A stretch of DNA of 5,262 nt from an uncultured Ruminococcus sp. Lineage in GTDB: Bacteria; Bacillota; Clostridia; Oscillospirales; CAG-272. The DNA lies in assembly GCA_902783905.1 (NCBI GenBank), contig CACZSP010000048.1, positions 1-5,262 of the forward strand, read 5' to 3'. The notes beneath the pieces are model-generated. The model worked only from the letters and a program-made list of their open reading frames with translations. It made no database searches and was not told where the DNA came from. Position numbers and translations under genes: made by a program. Positions 1 through 5,262 of the stretch are shown here, piece after piece; positions within the stretch are counted from its first letter, which is position 1, and each line of letters begins with the position of its first letter.

Positions 1-652
1 ATCTGTCGGCGATGGTATTCGTCTTTTTCTCATCGTCTGAAACCGGCGGCTTGTTTACCTCTTCGGCGTCGAAATCGCTGTCGGTCTCGCTGTTTTTCAT
101 AACGATGGCGTATATCTCGCACTTCTTGCCTCCGACCGCGCGGAGAGCGTGTGGATTGCCGCTGTTGTAATAAATGGTATCGCCTTCGCCGAGTATCTCA
201 ATACGGTTGTGGATCCTGACTTCGAGTTTCCCTTTTATTACGATATCGATTTCCTGGCCGTTGTGTTTTGTGAAAACAGGCTGCTCGTTTTCGCTTTCTG
301 CGGGAATGCTGACCCAGAACGGCTCAGCCGTCTTGTTTTTGAAGGACGGAGCAAGATTGTTGTAAGTAAAACCGGTGTTTCTTGCGATCGCCATACCTTC
401 GCCTTTGCGGGTAATGGTGTACAGCGAAAGATTCGGGCTTGTTCCTTCGAGAATATCGCGCAGCTCGACTCCGAAAGCGGCCGCGGCTTTGTAAAGGAAG
501 GTGAATGAAAAATCTCTTTCGCCGAGTTCCAGCTCGCGGTATTCTTCAAGAGTAACCTCGGTGAAAGCCGCCGCTTCCTCTTCCGAGATGCCCGTTACTT
601 CGCGTAACGTCCTGATACGCGCCGCGACTTCTTTGATTTCCTTCGTCATCAT
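1..652 (-). CDS. XRE-family HTH regulator with cupin sensor domain (3' end outside window)
   Basis: This is a probable cytoplasmic transcription regulator. I translated it directly from the minus strand: the frame is open from ATG 652 to the left edge, giving 217 residues with no stop. Residues 4-70 form an XRE-type helix-turn-helix (IKEVAARIRTLREVTGISEE, then TLEEYRELELGERDFSFTFLY and GVELRDILEG). Residues 112-185 form a cupin_2 barrel, with H130 and E134 in KHNGQEIDIVIKG and H168 in the second motif after GEGDTIYYNSGN. The first His of the usual HxH is Thr128, so metal binding is uncertain. After the barrel comes an acidic, lysine-containing, probably disordered tail (186-217), beyond where such proteins commonly end. 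ATG 652 overlaps the rpe stop as ATGA and lies ten bases from AGAAGGGA; ATG 649 is an alternative. The ligand and target are unknown; from memory, relatives in Clostridia often sit beside AMP-binding acyl-CoA synthetase genes. Confidence 0.88.
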   Translation of the reverse strand, partial: MMTKEIKEVAARIRTLREVTGISEEEAAAFTEVTLEEYRELELGERDFSFTFLYKAAAAFGVELRDILEGTSPNLSLYTITRKGEGMAIARNTGFTYNNLAPSFKNKTAEPFWVSIPAESENEQPVFTKHNGQEIDIVIKGKLEVRIHNRIEILGEGDTIYYNSGNPHALRAVGGKKCEIYAIVMKNSETDSDFDAEEVNKPPVSDDEKKTNTIADR

Positions 653-1335
653 GACGGTTGGATCCCTTCTGCATTAGTATAAGATGATTCTGCCAGTATT
701 CTGATTTCTCCGGCCGACAGGGCAGGGCTTGCCGCCCGGAATACGCTTGATCCGGCCACGAGAACGTTTGCACCGTACTGCGCGACGTCGGATGCGTTGG
801 ATTTGCTTATCCCGCCGTCGACCTCTATATCGACGGAAAGGCCTCTGCGTACGATTTCACGCCGCAGGCAGGCGATCTTCGGGAGCATGCGGGGCATGAA
901 TTTCTGCCCTCCGAATCCCGGATAAACCGTCATTACAAGAACCATGTCCAGCACGTCAAGATAAGGGAAAACGCATTCGACGGGCGTATCCGGCGAAACG
1001 GCAAGCGCGCATTTGCGGCCGCGTTCCCTGATATGAGCGAGCAGTCCTCTCGGATCATCGGATGCTTCCACGTGAAAATCGATAAGGTCCGCGCCGGCAT
1101 CAATGAAAGCGTCGGCATATTTTTCGGGGTGCACGATCATAAGGTGAACGTCAAAGAAGAGGGAAGTTCTTTTTCTGATGCAGGATACGACGGCGGGACC
1201 GATAGAAATGTTGGGAACGAATACGCCGTCCATAACGTCAAGATGAAGCCAGTCCACGGCATTCTCGACGTTTGATATTTCGCTTTTCAGATCCGAAAAG
1301 TCCGCGGCAAGGACGGACGGAGAAATATGAATCAT
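649..1335 (-). CDS. rpe: Ribulose-phosphate 3-epimerase
   Basis: Rpe interconverts ribulose 5-phosphate and xylulose 5-phosphate, a metal-dependent TIM-barrel reaction of the pentose phosphate pathway. The 228 residues fit the family. Characteristic pieces are SPSVLAADFSDL with S7, WLHLDVMDGVFVPN with metal and catalytic residues H31 and D33, DVHLMI with H64, the phosphate-side loop VMTVYPGFGGQKF (134-146), IEVDGGI with D173, and VAGSSVF near the C-terminus. Tyr138 sits before PGFGGQ, where Asn or Glu is common; this is a minor oddity outside the metal ligands. The start ATG 1335 is two bases after ispF and has GGAG (1346-1349) ten bases upstream. The last residues form a short polar tail, and the TGA overlaps the next gene as ATGA. 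With RpiB it closes the ribose/ribulose/xylulose 5-phosphate branch. Confidence 0.97.
   Translation of the reverse strand: MIHISPSVLAADFSDLKSEISNVENAVDWLHLDVMDGVFVPNISIGPAVVSCIRKRTSLFFDVHLMIVHPEKYADAFIDAGADLIDFHVEASDDPRGLLAHIRERGRKCALAVSPDTPVECVFPYLDVLDMVLVMTVYPGFGGQKFMPRMLPKIACLRREIVRRGLSVDIEVDGGISKSNASDVAQYGANVLVAGSSVFRAASPALSAGEIRILAESSYTNAEGIQPS
663..670 (-). promoter_or_regulatory. Ribosome binding site of the XRE-cupin gene, inside rpe
   Basis: The minus strand reads AGAAGGGA ten bases before ATG 652 and thirteen before ATG 649. This spacing favours the upstream ATG, which also forms the ATGA overlap with the rpe stop. Confidence 0.6.
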
Positions 1336-1337
1336 AG

Positions 1338-1844
1338 TCAGTCAGCTCCGGTATTTTTATCGTTGATATTTTTCTTTTCAATCAGGCAGACCGCCTGAGA
1401 GGCAATCCCTTCCATTCTTCCGGTAAATCCGAGCTTTTCCTCGGTCTTTGCTTTAACGCTTACGCATTCGTAAGAGATCCCTGCGGCTCCGGCGATCCTC
1501 TCTCGCATCGCTTCTATATAAGGAGACAAACGCGGTTTCTGGGCTATAACCGTCGAATCTATGTTTACGATCTTCCAGCCGGCCTTGTCAAGTTCAGCCG
1601 CCGCTTCCCGCAGCAGGCCGATACTGTCGGCTCCCAGCCAGCGCGGGTCGCTATCCGGGAAGTGCGTCCCTATATCTCCGAGACCGGCTGCTCCGAAAAG
1701 TGCGTCAATGATTGCGTGAAGCAGGACGTCCGCGTCGCTGTGGCCGTCGAGGCCGAGTGGAAAATCTATACGGACTCCGCCGATGATCAGATTTCTGCCT
1801 GAACAGAGGCGGTGAACGTCATATCCCTGACCGATCCTGAACAT
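1338..1844 (-). CDS. ispF: 2-C-methyl-D-erythritol 2,4-cyclodiphosphate synthase (IspF)
   Basis: IspF cyclises CDP-methylerythritol 2-phosphate to methylerythritol 2,4-cyclodiphosphate with loss of CMP, the fifth step of the MEP pathway; the family forms a zinc-dependent homotrimer. The protein starts with the textbook N-terminus MFRIGQGYDVHRL, giving zinc ligands D9 and H11, with the third, H43, in GLDGHSDADVLLHA (31-44). D47, GDIGTHFPDSDP (56-67) and KAKTEEKLGFTGRMEGIA (131-148, with T134, E136 and R143) follow as expected. At 168 residues it is slightly longer than the usual 157-160 because of a polar tail after VCLIEKK. ATG 1844 gives the exact family N-terminus even though it lies 26 bases inside the end of ispD. 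IspE, which acts between IspD and IspF, is not in the window. The stop is followed two bases later by the rpe start. Confidence 0.97.
   Translation of the reverse strand: MFRIGQGYDVHRLCSGRNLIIGGVRIDFPLGLDGHSDADVLLHAIIDALFGAAGLGDIGTHFPDSDPRWLGADSIGLLREAAAELDKAGWKIVNIDSTVIAQKPRLSPYIEAMRERIAGAAGISYECVSVKAKTEEKLGFTGRMEGIASQAVCLIEKKNINDKNTGAD
1346..1349 (-). promoter_or_regulatory. Ribosome binding site of rpe, inside ispF
   Basis: The minus strand carries GGAG ten bases before ATG 1335, within the last codons of ispF. It is a short but plausible match. Confidence 0.5.
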
Positions 1845-2607
1845 TTTGTTTTCCGTTTCTCACCGACAGGATTGCCTCGGCGATTTCGATATCGCCCGGT
1901 TCGGTGATTTTGATGTTGTTTTTGGAACACTCGACAACGGCGACTTTCGCCCCGATACGTTCGACAAGCTGGTTGTCGTCGGTCCCTTCAAATCCGTCAT
2001 CCGCAGCCGAATAAGATGCCGCTCTGTATAAACCGAGCGAAAAGACCTGCGGGGTAGCGGCAAGACGGCAGAGCGATCTGTCCGGAGTCGATTCGATAAA
2101 CGAGCCGTCGGTGATCTTAACCGTATCGCTTGCCCGGAAAGCGGCCGTGGCGGCGCCGTGACGGTATGCGGCAAGGCAGACGGCGTCGATTGTGCGGGGT
2201 TCGGTAAGCGGACGCGCTCCGTCGGCTATGGCTACGTAACGGACGTCGGATTCAAGCGCTTCGATCCCGCAAATGATCGATTTCTGACGTGTATCGGAGC
2301 CAGTTACTATTTTCTGAAGCTTGGAAATGCCGAATTTTATCCGGAATTCTTCAATGATGTCGGTATACTCCGGTCTTGTGACGCAAACTGTCGTATCGAT
2401 ATACGCTGACTTCTCGTAAGCGAGAAACGTATGAACGATGACCGGAATGCCGGCAAGCCTAAGGAACAGCTTCGGCGTTCCCATTCGTTCCGATGAGCCT
2501 GCGGCGGCAATGATCGCAGCCGTCCTTCTGTTTTTCGGGTTTCCGGAGGCGATTCTGAGTGCGTCCGAAACGTCCCGGAGACGACGTGAAACCCCGTCGT
2601 CACTCAT
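1819..2607 (-). CDS. ispD: 2-C-methyl-D-erythritol 4-phosphate cytidylyltransferase (IspD)
   Basis: IspD couples CTP and methylerythritol 4-phosphate to give CDP-methylerythritol, the third step of the MEP isoprenoid pathway. The 262-residue protein is longer than the usual 230 or so because of about 28 polar N-terminal residues and a short C-terminal tail. Matches to the family are the nucleotide-binding loop AAIIAAAGSSERMGTPK (30-46, with R41 and K46), TGSDTRQKS (102-110), ADGARP (128-133) where HDAARP is usual, SDTVK (160-164), ATPQVF (184-189), GTDDNQLVE (208-216) and NNIKITEPGDIEIAE (230-244, K233). ATG 2607 is chosen because no ATG, GTG or TTG occurs in frame between it and the core. 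The longer frame starting at 2856 would add 83 residues buried in rpiB. The start overlaps the rpiB stop by 8 bases and the end overlaps ispF by 26. Adjacent ispF strongly supports IspD over other nucleotidyltransferases, despite several loosened motifs. Confidence 0.92.
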   Translation of the reverse strand: MSDDGVSRRLRDVSDALRIASGNPKNRRTAAIIAAAGSSERMGTPKLFLRLAGIPVIVHTFLAYEKSAYIDTTVCVTRPEYTDIIEEFRIKFGISKLQKIVTGSDTRQKSIICGIEALESDVRYVAIADGARPLTEPRTIDAVCLAAYRHGAATAAFRASDTVKITDGSFIESTPDRSLCRLAATPQVFSLGLYRAASYSAADDGFEGTDDNQLVERIGAKVAVVECSKNNIKITEPGDIEIAEAILSVRNGKQNVQDRSGI

Positions 2608-3094
2608 TATTTTTTCCGTCGGGGTCGAACGTCCCGTTTTCGATTTCGTCAAGTTCTTTGCGGCGTCTGATATGTCTCTCCTCGTCAAGAGGCGATGTCG
2701 AAAGAAACAGGTCGCAAAGGCGGCATATAGTTTCGGTATCGAGGACCCTTGCGCCGAAACAGGCAACGTTGGCTGCGTTGTGCAAACGCGACATTTCGGT
2801 CGAAAAAGCGTCGCAGCAGAGAGCGGCCCGGATACCGCGGTGTTTGTTAGCGGCAATCGACATTCCGATACCGGTCCCGCAGATAAGAATGCCTAGTTCC
2901 GCTCGTCCTTCCCTGATCTCCTCGCAAAGGCGGTGAGCGAATACCGGGTAGTCGCAGCTGGAAGGATTATCTGTTCCGACGTCGGTTACGCTGTATCCTT
3001 CCGACTGAAGATAAGCGATAACGGCGGGTTTTGCTTCGGTGGAAGCGTGGTCACCGCCTATTACAACTCTTGGCTTTTTAGCTTTTTTTCTCAT
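2600..3094 (-). CDS. rpiB: Ribose 5-phosphate isomerase B
   Basis: RpiB interconverts ribulose 5-phosphate and ribose 5-phosphate in the non-oxidative pentose phosphate pathway; some relatives act on allose or galactose 6-phosphate. The family pattern is clear: VIGGDHAS with D15-H16, the catalytic-cysteine loop GILICGTGIGMSIAANK (C72, T74), GIRAALC, and SRLHNAANV with catalytic H105, then FGARV. With the ATG at 3094 the protein has 164 residues, against about 145-150 typical; the extra length is a charged C-terminal tail (ELDEIENGTFDPDGKNNE). A TTG three codons upstream (3103) abuts the AAAGGA ribosome site with no spacing, while the ATG is nine bases from it, so I prefer the ATG. The start lies 17 bases inside the end of tsaB, and the stop overlaps ispD by 8 bases. 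RpiB and the downstream Rpe both use ribulose 5-phosphate. Exact sugar specificity cannot be proved from sequence alone. Confidence 0.94.
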   Translation of the reverse strand: MRKKAKKPRVVIGGDHASTEAKPAVIAYLQSEGYSVTDVGTDNPSSCDYPVFAHRLCEEIREGRAELGILICGTGIGMSIAANKHRGIRAALCCDAFSTEMSRLHNAANVACFGARVLDTETICRLCDLFLSTSPLDEERHIRRRKELDEIENGTFDPDGKNNE

Positions 3095-3794
3095 TTTCAG
3101 CAATCCTTTCGAGTCGTTCCCGCTCCGCCTGCGGAACGCGGAGATAAACCGGTTTCAGAGACAGATCGTCAGTGTATTCTCCGGATTCGTACTTTCTGAG
3201 CGCCGCCGAAGCAACCGACGCGGCTGAATGGCATAAAAGTCTGTCCGGCAGGAAAACGAAAGATTCTTTGCTCAGATACGGCAGAAGAAGAGCCGAACCG
3301 TCGCCGACAGGGGCAATCGGTCTTCCTTGTGCAAAAGACTTGACCTTTTCCGCAAACGTCTCGGCGCTTTCTGCGGCGTCCGGGAGAATTCTGAGCGGAA
3401 CCGGCCCTGAGCAGTCAAAAAGCGAGCAGTAAAGCTGAGAGCGCCGCGCGTCCATCACCGCCGCGACGAGAAGGCCGGATCCGGAAAGATTTTCCGCCAG
3501 CGCCTCAAGAGAGGAAACTCCGACACACGGTTTCCCTCTGCCGAAGGCAAGCCCCTTGATATGAGAAACACCGATTCTGACGCCTGTAAATGATCCGGGT
3601 CCGGATGATACGGCGAACAGGTCGACGTCGTCGGGAGTCAGTCCGGTGACGGAAAACAGAGATTCGGTCATCGGAAGAAGAGTCTCGGTATGGGTGTTGC
3701 CGACGTTCTGAGTATATTCCGCAATCAGTCTCGCCCCGTCGCAAAGCGCGACAGAAGCGGTTTTTGCGCTGCTTTCACACGCGTATATGATCAT
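3078..3794 (-). CDS. tsaB: tRNA threonylcarbamoyladenosine biosynthesis protein TsaB
   Basis: TsaB (YeaZ family, ASKHA fold) is the non-catalytic partner that dimerises with TsaD and recruits TsaE in the t6A37 complex. The 238-residue length is usual. Visible signatures are the N-terminal beta-strand MIIYACESSAKTASVAL, HTETLLP (35-41), the strong family motif GPGSFTGVRIG (65-75), a VMDARRSQLYCSLF segment equivalent to the family's DARRGEVY region, and the C-terminal LKPVYLR..QAERE. The first strand carries Glu7 where many homologues have Asp. I chose ATG 3794 because it begins exactly at the family N-terminus and overlaps the tsaE stop as ATGA. A start at 3920 would add 42 basic, unrelated residues lying wholly inside tsaE. 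The putative ribosome site is CGGGGAT (3801-3807). The gene ends inside the start region of rpiB. No rimI or tsaD follows, unlike many Bacillota clusters. Confidence 0.96.
   Translation of the reverse strand: MIIYACESSAKTASVALCDGARLIAEYTQNVGNTHTETLLPMTESLFSVTGLTPDDVDLFAVSSGPGSFTGVRIGVSHIKGLAFGRGKPCVGVSSLEALAENLSGSGLLVAAVMDARRSQLYCSLFDCSGPVPLRILPDAAESAETFAEKVKSFAQGRPIAPVGDGSALLLPYLSKESFVFLPDRLLCHSAASVASAALRKYESGEYTDDLSLKPVYLRVPQAERERLERIAENEKKS
3104..3110 (-). promoter_or_regulatory. Ribosome binding site that decides the rpiB start
   Basis: The minus strand reads GAAAGGA. It touches the upstream TTG codon (3103) directly but lies nine bases from ATG 3094, which favours the ATG as the rpiB start. 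The site is inside the tsaB coding sequence. Confidence 0.65.
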
Positions 3795-4255
3795 TCGGAT
3801 ATCCCCGCTTTTCGGGTAATCAGATTTGCTTTTATAAGACGTGAGTTTTCGTCGCCGTCGCGGCTGATTGTGACTTCTATTCTGTCCGGAGGCAGGGAAG
3901 AAGCGATTTTTTCTGCCCACTCGACGACGAACACTCCCTCCTCGGGATAATCAAAAAATCCTGACGAAACCAGATCGTCGTCTCCGTCGATTCTGTACAC
4001 GTCGAAATGAAATACCGGCCGTGTTCCTCTGCGGTATTCGTTGACGATTGTGAAAGAAGGCGATCTGACTTTTGAAGCCGGGGAAAACCAGGATGCGATG
4101 CCGCGGGTAAACTCGGTTTTTCCGGTCCCGAGGTCACCTGAAAGGCAGATAAATCCCGGAAGCCCTTGCTTATCGACCATTTCAGCGAGCTTTTTCCCGC
4201 AAAGTACGGTCTCGTCCGGAGAAAAAGTCTTTTTCTCGAAAAGAGAAACCGTCAT
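3791..4255 (-). CDS. tsaE: tRNA threonylcarbamoyladenosine biosynthesis ATPase TsaE
   Basis: TsaE is the P-loop ATPase that works with TsaB and TsaD to transfer threonylcarbamoyl to A37 of ANN-decoding tRNAs (t6A). The 154-residue product is normal for the family (about 150). The Walker A motif is GDLGTGKT at residues 40-47, followed by SPSFTIVNEY (65-74), the family signature HFDVYRI (83-89) and VVEWAEK (110-116) with the conserved E112-W113 pair. The ATG at 4255 overlaps the glnS stop by 4 bases (ATGA). It has a good Shine-Dalgarno GAAGGGG five bases upstream, and no better start exists. Its own TGA overlaps the tsaB start in the same way. The neighbouring tsaB supports the assignment; tsaD and tsaC are not in the window. 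Confidence 0.97.
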   Translation of the reverse strand: MTVSLFEKKTFSPDETVLCGKKLAEMVDKQGLPGFICLSGDLGTGKTEFTRGIASWFSPASKVRSPSFTIVNEYRRGTRPVFHFDVYRIDGDDDLVSSGFFDYPEEGVFVVEWAEKIASSLPPDRIEVTISRDGDENSRLIKANLITRKAGISE

Positions 4256-5262
4256 ATTTTCCCCTTCAGTCCGACAATCCTGTTGAAAGTATCGGGATTT
4301 TTCGTGTCCTTGACGTAGTATCCGTTGCGTACGAACTGGAAACGTTCTCCGGGAGCCGCGTCGGCCAGCGAAGCCTCGACAAGCGCACCCGTTATCTTTT
4401 CCGCCGAGTTGACGTTGAGGTAATCCCCGTACGTTTTTCCTTCCTCGATATCGTCAACGTTTTCGATAGTGAAAAGATAGTCGTATAGCATAAGATCGAT
4501 CGGTTTGGAATGTTCTTTTGAAAGCCAGTGGATCGTTCCTTTTATCTTCCTGCCGTCAAGAGGATTTCCGTTGCCGGCTTCAAGGTCCGCGGTAACGTGA
4601 ACAGCGGCGACGGTTCCGTCCGGATTTTTGTCAAGAGAGGCGAATTTTACGATGTAAGCGCCCATAAGCCGAACTTCTCCTCCCGGCTTGAGACGGAAGA
4701 ATTTTGTCGGCGGCACTTCCGCGAAGTCGTCCGAATCGATAACGAGTTCTTTCGTGAAAGGCAGTTTCCTTGTTCCGGCAGCCGGATTCTGAGGATTGTT
4801 GGGAAGATCGAAATATTCGGTTTTTCCTTCCGGATAGTTGTCGACGACAAGACGTACCGGCTTTGCGACGCATATTCTGCGCGGCGCTGTTGCGTTGAGT
4901 TCTTCTCTTATGCAGTGCTCGAGAAGTTCTATATCGACTACGCTGTACGCTTTTGCCACGCCGGCGCGGTCGACGAAATCAAAAATCGCAGAAGGAGTGT
5001 AGCCGCGGCGGCGCAGTCCGCAAAGAGTGGGCATTCTCGGGTCGTCCCAACCGTCGACCATTCCGCTTTCGACGAGCTGACGGAGATACCGCTTGCTCAT
5101 CACGGTGTGCGTGACGTTCAGTCTCGCAAATTCGCGCTGTTTCGGTTTTTTCTCGAAGCCGATATTGTCGACGACCCACTCGTAAAGAGGACGGTGGTTT
5201 TCGAATTCAAGTGAGCAAAGAGAATAAGTAATCCCTTCGAGAGCGTCCTGGATCGGATGAGC
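4252..5262 (-). CDS. glnS: Glutaminyl-tRNA synthetase, C-terminal part (5' end outside window)
   Basis: This class I aminoacyl-tRNA synthetase attaches glutamine to tRNA-Gln in the cytoplasm, using ATP. The reading frame is open to the right edge, and 336 residues plus a TGA stop are visible out of roughly 550 typical for the family. Window residues 6-45 match the end of the catalytic fold (DALEGITYSLCSLEFENHRP). The KMSKS-type signature appears as the GlnRS form VMSKR (residues 53-57) and is followed by GWDDPRMPTLCGLRRRGY (70-87), diagnostic of GlnRS as opposed to most GluRS. The remainder aligns by eye with the two anticodon-binding beta-barrels of E. coli GlnRS (for example GRKIKGTIHWLS and FNRIVGL near the end). 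The Met at 5103 is the M of MSKR, not a start. The HIGH motif must lie outside the window. The stop overlaps the tsaE start as ATGA, suggesting translational coupling. No truncation or frameshift is seen in the visible part. Confidence 0.96.
   Translation of the reverse strand, partial: AHPIQDALEGITYSLCSLEFENHRPLYEWVVDNIGFEKKPKQREFARLNVTHTVMSKRYLRQLVESGMVDGWDDPRMPTLCGLRRRGYTPSAIFDFVDRAGVAKAYSVVDIELLEHCIREELNATAPRRICVAKPVRLVVDNYPEGKTEYFDLPNNPQNPAAGTRKLPFTKELVIDSDDFAEVPPTKFFRLKPGGEVRLMGAYIVKFASLDKNPDGTVAAVHVTADLEAGNGNPLDGRKIKGTIHWLSKEHSKPIDLMLYDYLFTIENVDDIEEGKTYGDYLNVNSAEKITGALVEASLADAAPGERFQFVRNGYYVKDTKNPDTFNRIVGLKGKI
4261..4267 (-). promoter_or_regulatory. Ribosome binding site of tsaE, inside glnS
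   Basis: The minus strand reads GAAGGGG here, five bases before ATG 4255, within the last codons of glnS. It supports that start and coupled translation. Confidence 0.7.

Noticed and set aside
149..508. A 119-residue plus-strand frame opposite the regulator gene.
   Set aside because: The minus strand encodes a coherent HTH-cupin protein here; the plus-strand frame has no domain signature.
238..549. A 103-residue minus-strand frame within the regulator gene.
   Set aside because: It lies in a different frame from the HTH-cupin protein and has no recognisable features.
2608..2856. An upstream in-frame extension of ispD starting at 2856 (345 residues in all).
   Set aside because: The added 83 residues lie entirely within rpiB in another frame and resemble no IspD N-terminus; the ATG at 2607 fits the operon spacing.
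2438..2936. Two overlapping plus-strand frames opposite rpiB and ispD.
   Set aside because: Both are antisense to clear enzyme genes and have no family resemblance.
3795..3920. An upstream in-frame extension of tsaB starting at 3920.
   Set aside because: The added 42 residues are very basic, lie inside tsaE, and precede a perfect TsaB N-terminus at 3794.
4219..4237. An eight-base perfect inverted repeat with a three-base loop (GAGAAAAA / TTTTTCTC) in the start of tsaE.
   Set aside because: The stem is mostly A/T pairs from Lys and Phe codons, lacks a following U-run on the transcribed strand, and sits inside a complete gene, so it is not a credible terminator.
4528..5214. A 228-residue open frame on the plus strand opposite glnS.
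   Set aside because: It is antisense to a well-conserved GlnRS, has no recognisable domain or convincing ribosome site, and its composition reads as a shadow of the glnS codons.
1..5262. Searched by eye for CRISPR repeats, insertion sequences, tRNA genes, riboswitches and phage or defence genes.
   Set aside because: None is apparent; the whole window is accounted for by eight housekeeping or regulatory coding sequences.

Overview
The window is one unbroken minus-strand operon segment with eight genes. In transcription order (right to left) they are glnS (3' part), tsaE, tsaB, rpiB, ispD, ispF, rpe and an XRE-cupin regulator that runs off the left edge. No two genes are separated by more than 2 bases: six of the seven junctions overlap, and the seventh (ispF/rpe) has a 2-base gap. 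There is no stretch of 300 bases without a gene. I see no internal promoter, terminator, tRNA, rRNA, CRISPR array or mobile element.

The genes are standard housekeeping functions. glnS charges tRNA-Gln. tsaE and tsaB belong to the machinery that makes t6A37 in ANN-decoding tRNAs, so the right half concerns tRNA maturation and charging. rpiB and rpe interconvert the pentose 5-phosphates (ribulose-5-P with ribose-5-P and with xylulose-5-P). ispD and ispF, lying between them, are steps 3 and 5 of the MEP isoprenoid pathway. The last gene is a DNA-binding HTH plus cupin sensor, possibly regulating the operon or what follows it.

The organism is a bacterium that uses the MEP pathway and a bacterial-type GlnRS, with base composition near 50% GC by eye. 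The XRE-cupin protein resembles a family I associate with anaerobic, gut-type Clostridia. I therefore lean towards a Clostridia-like Bacillota, possibly a metagenomic assembly, but this is weakly supported.

I found no convincing undescribed system. The points most worth a second look are the extra charged C-terminal tail on the XRE-cupin protein, several departures from consensus in IspD, the 26-base ispD/ispF overlap, and the unusual co-linear mix of tRNA, pentose-phosphate and isoprenoid genes.
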